Below are positions 26,201-35,000 of a DNA stretch of 64,000 bases, piece after piece; position 1 is the stretch's first letter; each line of letters starts with the position of its first letter. This DNA comes from Hyparrhenia diplandra. Lineage: Eukaryota; Streptophyta; Magnoliopsida; Poales; Poaceae. Below the pieces are notes generated by a model, which had not been told where the DNA came from, searched no databases, and saw only the letters and a program-made list of their open reading frames with translations. The translations under genes and the position numbers were made by a program. The stretch covers positions 1 to 64,000 of the forward strand of contig JADLZK010002810.1 in NCBI GenBank assembly GCA_015847255.1. Direction: 5' to 3'.

Positions 26201-26468
26201 ATTGCGGGGTTCATGCTCAACGGCGTCCACAACCAAAACGAATAGAAAAAACCGAAAAAAAAAACAATCCCCTAACAGGGGGGGAAAAACGAGGCTGAAA
26301 CGCGTCCAATGCCCACTTGCCCAGAGATAAAGAGTCGTAGGGAGACAGCGAAGCTCACAGCATGGGAAGCGGGGAGCAGCGCGTGCGGCGGCGCCGGAGG
26401 ATGGAGTCGGCGAGGGGGAGCCATCGCGGCCTGGCGGCCACGAGCGAGCTCACCAGCACCCGGTGCAT
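11299..26468 (-). CDS. MSH1: MSH1, organellar DNA mismatch-repair MutS homologue 1
   Basis: MSH1 is targeted to mitochondria and plastids and suppresses illegitimate recombination between short repeats in organelle genomes. The 22 exons (minus) are 26359-26468, 25654-25786, 25469-25566, 25275-25350, 24637-24756, 24464-24511, 23712-23776, 22079-22164, 21334-21496, 19788-19897, 19240-19345, 19071-19146, 18242-18300, 17546-17613, 16639-16812, 16217-16423, 15709-15965, 15199-15343, 14613-14664, 13047-13346, 11657-12364 and 11299-11550; about 1137 codons, close to the family length. The N-terminus is Arg-rich and transit-peptide-like. Exon 5 carries the mismatch-contact motif GDFYEAIGFDA. Exons 20-21 hold Walker A (TGPNGGGKSS) and Walker B (LVLIDEICRGTE). 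Exons 21-22 encode the plant-specific GIY-YIG domain (SSIYVIIRSDNKLYVGQ). A 2-base loss in exon 9 (near 21389) and one extra G in exon 18 (15288-15291) break the frame. The introns hold several transposons. Confidence 0.95.
12766..12901 (+). mobile_element. LINE 3'-end fragment in MSH1 intron 20
   Basis: A run containing ATGAAATAACATGCAGCTCT, TCCTGCGTTGTTGAG and a terminal poly(A) resembles the recurrent 3' end of grass LINEs. No coding part is left, so this is a 5'-truncated tail. The left limit is approximate. Confidence 0.5.
14129..14183 (-). mobile_element. LINE 3'-end fragment in MSH1 intron 19
   Basis: On the minus strand it reads GTGATACACAGCTCTTCTGT, then GTGTTCG and a poly(A) run (plus-strand T run at about 14138-14146). 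This matches the typical end of grass LINE copies. It is short and non-coding. Confidence 0.5.
20112..21071. mobile_element. PIF/Harbinger-like non-autonomous element with GC-rich core, in MSH1 intron 9
   Basis: Perfect 16-bp terminal inverted repeats (GGCTGCGTTTGGATGT at 20112; complement ending at 21071) are flanked by a 3-bp direct repeat GTA (20109-20111 and 21072-21074). Sub-terminal sequence is full of GGAATT/AATTCC units. The core (about 20330-20840) is very GC-rich and contains a tandem near-duplication with CCTCGCGGTCGGCGCCCTTC at about 20456-20560 and again at about 20645-20720. Long open frames on both strands are a composition effect and have no domain. A relative with similar termini is at 49122-50004. 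The element lies between coding exons and should be spliced out with the intron. Confidence 0.75.
22739..23203. mobile_element. MITE with imperfect long inverted repeats, MSH1 intron 8
   Basis: The left end, starting GCATCTCCAACAGGGATCC at 22741 and running into CAGGGCCCCTATT, is matched in reverse by AATAGGGGCCCTG and TTGTTGGATCC at the right end. The GCATCTCCAACAG start is a frequent MITE terminus in grasses. The interior is non-coding. Ends are approximate and no clear target duplication was found. Confidence 0.55.
24093..24139 (+). mobile_element. LINE 3'-end-like fragment, MSH1 intron 6
   Basis: TTAATAAAATGACATGCAGT, TCTCCTGCATTG and a following A run form the same tail type as at 12766-12901. 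It is very short, so it may be only the last part of an old copy. Confidence 0.4.
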
Positions 26469-27003
26469 GGCGCCGGCGAGCCGGCGCGGAAGAGCAACGG
26501 GGCCTAGGAGCTTCGAGTCGAGGCGCGGGTCTCCGCGCCGGCGTCGTGCCCACGATGGAATGTGGAATGGGAGGCGGCGTAGCCGTGGGAAGGGAACGGA
26601 AGTGGAGGGCGAGAGGAGGCGGAGCGGGGGAGGGGAGAGGTGGGGTTCAGGCGTGTCGGGAGTCGGGATGCCCGTCTTTTTGCTTTTTGGCCATTTTTTC
26701 GAAAGTTTTTCACAAATACGCCCTTTTAGATTCGTTTCAAGAAATGGACCTGGGGCAAGTCAGTCACGGCCGGTATAAGCGTCTCGGCGCCACCACCCAT
26801 GGCGCCGAGGTTGATGGCGTGGTAAACGGCGTGGCATCGCAAATTTTACATTTACCCCCTCGGCGCCACGGATCACGGGCGAAGCTGGCGCGCCATGATC
26901 CACGGCGCCGGGGGTAAATGTAAAATTTTGGCTTTTTTTTTTTTTCCTTCTCTTCGCGTTGGAAATGAAACAAATATGGTGGTTCCAAAGACTATGCAAC
27001 AAT

Positions 27004-27076
27004 GAACTTGTAGCCCAACTGGTTAGCGCGTGCGCTCCTCCTCGTAGAGGCCTGGGTTCGAACCCCGGCTGTGGAC
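27004..27076 (+). pseudogene. tRNA-like sequence inside the MULE (copy 1)
   Basis: It has a pol III A-box-like TAGCCCAACTGGTTAGC and a B-box GGTTCGAACCC at tRNA spacing. The T stem CTGGG/CCCGG and a possible anticodon stem CCTC/GAGG can be drawn. The acceptor stem does not pair convincingly, so a functional tRNA is unlikely and no amino-acid identity is assigned. Confidence 0.5.
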
Positions 27077-27562
27077 ACCTTTTTCCCACCATTTTTATTT
27101 TTTCATAAACAACATAACAATTAATGTTATTTATTGTGGAACAATGATATACATGACGCCAATAGTAATAATAAAGGAATAATATCTCTTGTTGTAAATG
27201 CTTATAACATTGTATATTCAATTTGTTTTTTACTTTATTTCAAAACATTAAGTGTGACGTGTGTGTATATAATTTAGTGATGATTCTACTGGAGAGTTGC
27301 CTAGTAAATTATATATACACACGTAGAATCATCACTAAATTATTCTACTAGCGAATTGTGCTTACATGTATAACGACACTAGCGATGATTCTACTAGGCG
27401 TGGTAAACGACACAATTCGTTATACATCGCTAGTGTCGAAATAATATTTATTGTTACAAAATAATATTTCTTTTTGTTAAATTTAAAAGATAATATTTAT
27501 TGTTGTAAGGTGCTTATCAAACAACATTATTGCTTATTAATAAAAAAAAATAAAAATATCAC

Positions 27563-27635
27563 GCAGCTGCTGGGATTTGAACCACGGCCTTCAAGGCCAG
27601 CCCGCACGCAATAACCAGCTGAGCTACAGCCTCAT
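27563..27635 (-). pseudogene. tRNA-like sequence inside the MULE (copy 2)
   Basis: On the minus strand GTAGCTCAGCTGGTTATTGC (A box and D arm), a GGCC/GGCC anticodon-arm hairpin and the B-box-like GTGGTTCAAATCCCA occur at tRNA spacing. T-stem and acceptor pairing are poor. It points toward copy 1. Confidence 0.5.
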
Positions 27636-27957
27636 TGTTGAATGGTGTTGAGAACAATTTTACTTGTTCTATTTCAAACGCGATGAGAAGGGAGAAAAAA
27701 AAAGCGCAACTTTTACATTTTTCCCCGGCGGCGCCGTAGATCACGGCGCCGAGGAGTAAAATGTAAAAGTTACGATGCCACGTCGTTTAAAATGCCGTCA
27801 ACCTCGGCGCCATGGGTGGTGGCGCCGAGACGTTATACCCGGCGCCGTGACTCATGGCGCCCGAGAAAAGGTCCATTTTTGAAATGAATCTAAAAAGGTG
27901 TATTTGTGAAAAACTTTCAAAAAAAGGGCCAAAATGCAAAAAAGACGGTCGGGATGC

Positions 27958-29444
27958 GAGCGGCAGTGAAGAGGGCGGGGCGAACCGCCAGGCCGGAGAG
28001 AGAGGAGGTTCCTGTCGCACGTTTCTCGGGTAGTGCGCTGCGCTGCGCACGCCTCTCGAGTTTTTTTTTCGGTTGACTGGTTGGGCCCGCTGGGGTCACG
28101 GGCTCACGGTCCCGGCCCCCGGGGCGCTGGCAGGCCCAGGAGGCAGTCCTGAGAGTTCTGACTTCTGAGACGGGCCTGTCTTTATGTTTGTTTCCAAAAA
28201 TTATTTCAAAAAAAGACAAAAAACATTTTGATATCTAGATGTCGTCTGGTTTTCCAATCTCGAAATACAAATGCAAGATACCCTAAGCTATGAATACCAG
28301 GCAAACCACAATCCTAGCGGTTTGAGGGTGGTTTTAACCTCGCTTCCATATGTGACACAACGTTATAGTTTTAAAAGGAGAAGAGATTAAATTGATAATT
28401 AATTAAGAGAAAATAGTATTAAAAATATATATATAATTGTCAAAAATATCAATTACTTTTATTCAGAAAAATAGCTAATACTCTCTCTATTCCTAAAAGA
28501 ATCAATGTGTTTAAGACATATTAGTATAGCTACCAAATAACCACATCACCCTTAATTGATTTCAGCCCCACGTTAAGTTGCACAGTAGGGGGTTAGAGAT
28601 GGGAGGCAGACGAACATAAAATGAAGAAGTCGCAAGTTGCAACATTTTTCGCGCGAAAATCACACGCTACGGGGTCAGCGGGATTCGAATCCACGACCTT
28701 CGCTCGCGCATACCCTCCTCTCTTTTTTTATTATTGTCTATAATTCATCTTGGTTCCCCATGTATTATGTTAAACCGACTATATAATTGATCATTTCAGA
28801 TCTTAAACGGATTCAAATGGAAAAATGGTCAACTACAAAGTCTCATAACTTTTAAAAATCTACAAGTTTCATTTTTTGTGATTTTTTTTCAATTCGAGGC
28901 CACCTAGGACCTGTCGGCCAGTGGAAGGCTAGCTAAGAGGTCTATTTGCACGATTGGGCCCACAAGATGTTTTTAAATGAAGGACTTGTCGACACAAAGT
29001 TTCATAACTTTTCAATTAAAAGTGTTGATCATATGTGAGTTGTGTTGCTAAAAAATCCCTTTGAAGAAAGCATAGATATTTTGGTCAAGTGACGGTTGTG
29101 TTCATACCAAATAGGAAGAAATATGAGGTGGTTATATGAGATATGACACATGTTTTCGTCCAAACACATTTGGCCTTTTATGTAGGCAGTAGGCCGATTG
29201 TTAGCATCCGCTGATGATCGTCGAAATGTCTGCTGGAGGATGTCCAATACAAATGATGCCTTTTAATTTTACGTCCGCGTGCTACTATGCAAATATATAC
29301 AATGCAAGTAGAAGTAGTGCTTTCTCAAGTTACTCTTATGAACAAGCAAAACATCGTTGTAAGCACTGGTCACATCTAGCTAAACTAGGTACGGGAAAAC
29401 GGGATGGGTGCTTAATCAGTTACAGTATCACGTTGTCGAATGGT
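27958..29444. other. Intergenic, no gene seen
   Basis: A/T-rich sequence with no supported coding frame. One further tRNA-like 3' half is present at 28676-28715 on the minus strand (B-box GGATTCGAATCCC). The downstream end holds the 3' flank of the LPA1-like gene. Confidence 0.5.
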
Positions 29445-30815
29445 CTAGAGCACCCTGCCGTCCATCCCGTCGAGAAGACCCGACCACATCCCTTTCACTG
29501 GCGGCAGCTGCGCCACGAACGCTTGCCACGGTGGGTAACCCACGCCGCTGCCGCGGACGCGCCCGTCCATCCGGAGTGAGAGGTACCTGCAACACAGCGT
29601 CGACATCGTTCATCCCTGCTACATGACAAGACTGAAATCTTCGTCGTTTTAACAAATCGGCTTGGAGCTTGATGAATGGTACCCATTTCGAATAGATGAT
29701 AAATTATTAATTAGGAGATAAAGACTTTATAAGAAACTAGACAAATTGAAATCTTAAGAACAGTCAGAGCTTAGAGGTGCTTACACTGGGGAATCAGATG
29801 GCACGCCGGCCAGCTTCTTCTGATCGTCTAACCATCTGCATCAGATGCGTCAAAGTAACGACGATTAAAAAGCGCGGGACCAATCAAGGTTATGGATGGA
29901 CAAAGCTAAAGCGTGTTTAATTTCGTACTGCGCCCATTCAGTTATGTACACCGGCGTGAGCTGCCAGAGCCTCTTGCTCCTCCTGGCAACGTCGTCGTCG
30001 ACGCCGTCCACGTCGCCGGCGTCGACCCGCAGCTCGGGCGTCGTGCCGTCCGTGACGAAGGGCACCGCCAGCACGGCCCTCTCCGCGAGCTCCTTGAGCA
30101 ACGGCTGGCTCCTGCGGAACGACTCGGCGACGAACTCCGCGGGGCCGGCCACGATGACGAGCCGCGCGGTGCCCCGCAGCTCGCTGAGCGTGAACGGCCT
30201 GCCCTCGGCGCCGACGCGGAGCCTGAGCCTGGACAGGCGCTCCTCCCGCGCGAGCCTGGCCACCTGGGCGTCCTTGGCCTTGCTCTCGCGCGAGTAGAGG
30301 AAGGCGAAGAGCGAGACGGCCGCGACGTCGATGCCCAGGCCCTTGAGCGTGTCGGCCGCCCGCGCGGGGTCGGACACGGACAGCGCCGGGAGGAGCCGCG
30401 CGAGCGCGATCAGTCCACCCAGCGTGCCGCTGGCCATGAACGCCAGGTAGAAGAACATCCGCACCGACCGAAACGGGGAGAGGACCTCACTCCGTATCTT
30501 CGCCATGGAGCTGCGACGACACGCATGAGCACCGGATCAATGATGAGGACTCCAAACACGCAGATCCCAGAGGACCAGAGCCTGTGAGCAGAAACAAGCT
30601 GGTGGCGGCGGCTACCTTACCTCGCTGCTGTCCGGAGAGGTAGAGGGAGGAGGGGAGGGCTTGTTTGCGGCGGAGCAGCGGACGCTGGCGCCGCATGCTC
30701 TGTTACAGGAGAGTGATGGCTTGCCGGAAACTCCCTGCCAGACGGGAAGTGGGGCGCGTAGCCGTAGAGCGTAGGAGACGGGGACGGAGGAAGGAGAGTG
30801 AAGGGTCGCCGCCAT
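29445..30815 (-). CDS. LPA1-like (LOW PSII ACCUMULATION-like, DUF3493) chloroplast membrane protein
   Basis: Four exons (30616-30815, 29929-30510, 29785-29835, 29445-29586) give an unbroken 324-residue frame. The first 60 or so residues are Ser/Pro/Ala-rich without acidic residues near the start (MAATLHSPSSVPVSYALRLR), as in a chloroplast transit peptide. Exon 2 has AKIRSEVLSPFRSVRMFFY, followed by two hydrophobic segments (about FYLAFMASGTLGGLIAL and IDVAAVSLFAFLY) that should cross the thylakoid or envelope membrane. A soluble part with RLWQLTPVYITEW follows, and the C-terminus ends near GMWSGLLDGMDGRV. This matches the plant LPA1-like/DUF3493 family related to the photosystem II assembly factor LPA1; the TPR repeats of LPA1 itself are absent, so the exact role is inferred. 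The exon-1 donor was placed at GGTAAG|GTAGCC because only this keeps the frame. Confidence 0.85.
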
Positions 30816-32071
30816 CTCTGGACGGCAGGCTTGCGTGTTACCCGCCTGCAGTCTGCAGACAGACGTGCAGGCTAGCCATGGTGGTGGGTAGGACTTCATC
30901 TTCTAACCGCTACTTGGTTTGTGGCGGCAATCGAAACAACGAGGACGACGAGCCTTACTTGGCGTTATGCAGCGGCGCCATGGGATTGAATCAACTCAGG
31001 TTCGCTAGATTGTAGCCTGTGCACTGTGCTGTCAAAACCATTTTCACCCCAGTATCCAAACGTTGTGCTACTCGAGTTATTAGGAAATTTGAGTAATATT
31101 ACCCAAAAAATGGTTGGATTTAGTTTAAAAAAAAAAAATGGTTGGATTTGGACGATGCCATTGAGAAAATTCCCTATTTTTTAGATTACAATTACGACAA
31201 CGAGATGGGATCTGTTACATTCCAGAAAACTAGTACGGAATCATCACATCACACCTGGTTCCCCGAGCTAAACACAAAAAGAGGACCTGATATGACATGA
31301 AATGAATGAGAAGGCTAAATTAGTTATAAGTCATTCCAACAATGAGAGTCAAAGCTTATCAAATTTAACCAAATTTACGACAAAATAATAATATTTATGA
31401 TTCCAACTAAATATCATTAGATTTTTCATTAATCATATTTTCATAATATACCTATTTAATGTCACAATATTTATAGTTGCCTCTATAACCTTTGGTTAAA
31501 CTTGAAATGTTTTAACTCTCTAAGATCATTAGAATGACCTACAGTTTGAAAATAAGGAACATTTTGCTAGCACTTAAGGCAACAAAACTAAGTATCCCAT
31601 TAAGAATTTGTAGCATATCGTTTACTACCACAGTTCCACTATTTTCAGTCTTACAGACACCCTGCGAAGAAAGGAAGCAATCGACCTGGCAGAATTCCAC
31701 ATAAATTTTGCCAAAAAAATTCACAGGAACTGGGCGTGCAAACAGCTATCAAGCCAAGGAAAATGGGCCCAAAAAATCACTTCCATAACTGTTCTCCACG
31801 AAACTACACTTTCCTTTCTTTGTACAGCGTATGTACCAAGTAGTACAAATGAAGCCACACTCATTAACACTCTTCACAAGCTACCAAAGAAACAAAAAAA
31901 AAGGAAAAAAGGGGTAAAGAGGGAATACATAATCACACAGGGCAAAAACGAGCTCTTGACAGATGGGAGGCGCGCTTGTTTATACTATACACATACACAA
32001 ACAAATGGCCAGAAAAACACCCTACAGAAGAAATGCTCATATAGACCACAAATAATAACAATGTTACAATC
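30816..32071. other. Intergenic between the LPA1-like gene and the CLASP 3' end
   Basis: No gene seen. The part nearest 30816 is the promoter side of the LPA1-like gene. The part nearest 32071 should be the CLASP 3' UTR. An old MITE-like block is at about 31325-31543. Confidence 0.5.
31325..31543. repeat. Degenerate Stowaway-like MITE
   Basis: The left end TAAGTCATTCCAAC is weakly mirrored by TTAGAATGACCTA at the right. The interior contains the TTTGGTTAAACTTGAAATG tract often seen in old Stowaway copies. The termini have decayed, so this is tentative. Confidence 0.35.
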
Positions 32072-35000
32072 TCATTGGTTAGAATCAATTGGCTTGCCAG
32101 ACCTCGCCTGTGAAATCCGGTTAGCGTAGATGGTTACTAGGCGGAGCTGCGTGCTGCTAAGCCCTTCCAAGTATGGAGCAAATGCTTTCCCAAGCATGAT
32201 GTAGATATCCACCAGGCAGAACACAACAGTCTAGAGTAACAAAAATGACCAACAATTAGTTCCTAGAGCAATGTATTACGAAATTTCAAGATACCAGAAA
32301 AACAAGTCAATACACAATTGAAAGGTCATGTATACACAATAAACAAGGGAAATATGATGGTACTGACCTTTCGGACATCTGGACTTTGGTTGCTAAAAGC
32401 ATCAAATAATGCTGGCAGAAATGTAGGCAATTGATCTAACAATTCCTCTTGGGAAAGGCGCCCAACAAGCTGCACAATTGCCACAAGAAAAACAACTATC
32501 AACAATGTTTGTACAAACCAAAGCAATCCTTAACACTATCAAACAAAATTTTAAGCAAATTTTGAAACAAATATTATTATTTTCATAATACTAGTTATTT
32601 CCTTTTTCCTCTGAAACAGTGCAGGAGAGCTCACGTGTCATTTCATTAAATTAAGAGAGTAAAAAGTACAGAGAAGCCAACTGGCCTACTCCCAAACACC
32701 CTTGACTACAAATGCGCCAAAGTTCATTTTTCCTCCAGCCAATACACATGACACTCTTGAAAGTCACATTCATAAGTTACAAAAAAAATATGTATTTAAA
32801 ATGTTCAGAATGATTAGCATTTATAGTGGCTAAAGCTTCAAAGAAAGAACACAATAGGATTGTGCACAAGCAAAGCAACTAGGGTATCTAAAATGAAATA
32901 AGTGCAATAGCTAGTATGACAGTGTCTAATCCATTTAAAACAAAGCAGTATCATGACCTCAAATTTAGAATTGAGATTGATACATTACAACATGATGCTC
33001 TCTGCACTAAATCATAGCTGTAACAGACATAGGCACTTCCTTTGTTAAATCACTACAAAGTATATGTAATGCCATTCAAATTAATGGGAAATGATCAGAC
33101 AGCAATACCAACTGCAAATAAGAGATACCTTTGTCAAACAGTTGATACACACAACAAGTATCTTCTCATCATCACTGACCAATAGAGGTACAATAATCTG
33201 CATAAGAACCAAAGCCTTTAACATCAAGTATAATAAACTGGACTGAGTAGAAAGGGGAGCAACAATAGTACATAAGAGCAAAACTTTGTACATACAGCAA
33301 GACATCTGAAAGGATCGTATTTTGCCAGTAGAACATTTAAGCATTGGTTTGCCTCATTTGAAATCTGCATAGCAACAAAGAAATTTTAACACAATCAAGT
33401 CTGCAAATTACAATGGGTATAAAATGAAGGTAATACCTTGGCCACTGCATCTTTGGTCACATGCAGGAGTTTTTCAAGAACAATCTCCATAGAATCTTCA
33501 ATTGCATCTTTCTGGGAAAAGTATATTTGTAATGTAAAAAGGGAGATTCAATCAACTACCTAATATTGTTATGTTCAAAAAAGGACAAAACTCAGACCTG
33601 GTTGTTGAGCATCTCAGCAATCAAAGATAAAGCAAGCTCCCTCGTGGATGAATCAGAGTCATCTAATACCTCAAGCACAGCCGTTAAGATTTGATTGAAG
33701 TACTGTTGCAAGATTGAAAGGCCAGCATCAGAAAGCAAATAATAATTGAAATCCACATCTAGATTACTTTTTTTGAACTTACATCTAGAATACATTGTAC
33801 TTAATATACGTGATTTACACATCCAGTAGCCATAAAACAGAAAGCTCACTAGACAAAGAAAAAAAAAACATAATATGAGAGGGAAGGAGCAAAATTCTTC
33901 AAGACGAGGCATTTTAGTTTCTATAGGTCCAAACTATCAGTAGTCATCAGCAGCCTAGGTCATGCGGTGTACGGAAAGGTCCAATGGGAACTGGAAGGGG
34001 CCTACAAACCTCATACAAGGTCCAAAAGTGAGAGGTTCAATGAAGCTCTAGTTCCATAGCTATGGAACAAGTGCTGAGATGGAGATTGCAGCGACAGTAA
34101 CCTCATGAACCAGTGAGTGGAGTTACAGCTTTCAACCATCAGGTGCTATAACAGTATGTTAGGAGTGCAAATAATAGGGTCTTCTGGAATAGCATGGAAG
34201 TGAAGTTACATAAATCCCTTTCATGTTTAATAACACAAGTAATGTCCAATAAACCAGGAGCCCCATACCACACCAATTCAAGTACGGATGACTTTCCAGA
34301 TGGGCAACAAAACAGTTCCTTCAGTATCCATATGACTTTTTTTTCTTCTTCTCTACCAACCTCCCTACCTAAATAAGGCATTCCAACACTCAGCAATAGA
34401 AAAAAAAATGAAGCTGCACGCCATGGTGGTTTCTTTGTTGCTAGATACAAAGAAGGAAGCAAGACATGCCTCAAGCTACACGGTGGTTTCTTTGTTTCTG
34501 TTTGAAGAAAAGAGAATCTGGCTTCCAACAACAGACCGAACTCTATTACTCCCTCCATTCCAAATTACAAGACGTTTTAACTTCTCTACATATATTGCTT
34601 TAACAATGTATCCAGACATACAGTAAATCTAAGTGCATAGCAAAAAGTTATGTATCTAGAAAAGCCAAAACGTCTTATAATCTGGAATGGATAGAGTAAC
34701 AAACAAGCAACTGGAGTAATAAACTATTAATAAGTTGTGTGTGTGTATGAAAATAGATCAAAGGTTAGTATGAATGTAAAAGAAATATGTTCACTGAAAC
34801 AACTTTTACATCACAACAATTTTTTCCCCAAAAGGAAAACCAGGTTTTTCCAACAAGTTTTTTTAAAATATATAAGCCACATGAAACGTTCAGAAGATTT
34901 ATAGATCAAACCATATTTAGAACTCCCCTTACTGTTCTCATAAAGAAGATAAAATGTTTCACCATGGAACTAAAACAGAAGAGGGTCCAGTAGAAAAAAC

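Larger units (their letters stand above)
26672..27948. mobile_element. Mutator-like element (MULE), 1277 bp, upstream of MSH1
   Basis: A perfect 9-bp target duplication, TCGGGATGC, flanks it (26663-26671 and 27949-27957), the Mutator hallmark. Termini CCGTCTTTTTGC and the complement of CCGTCTTTTTTGC start long inverted repeats of about 260 bp (26672-26935 and 27690-27948). These are rich in GGCGCC units and, by eye, roughly 80% alike. No transposase (MURA) is encoded. The interior carries two tRNA-like sequences in opposite orientation (27004-27076 and 27563-27635) and a complex inverted-repeat block (27261-27438). The left end is 204 bp upstream of the MSH1 start codon, so the element is in or next to its promoter. 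Confidence 0.9.

Noticed and set aside
27004..27635. Functional tRNA genes
   Set aside because: The A and B boxes are present but acceptor stems do not pair, and both lie inside a transposon; they are called tRNA-like only.
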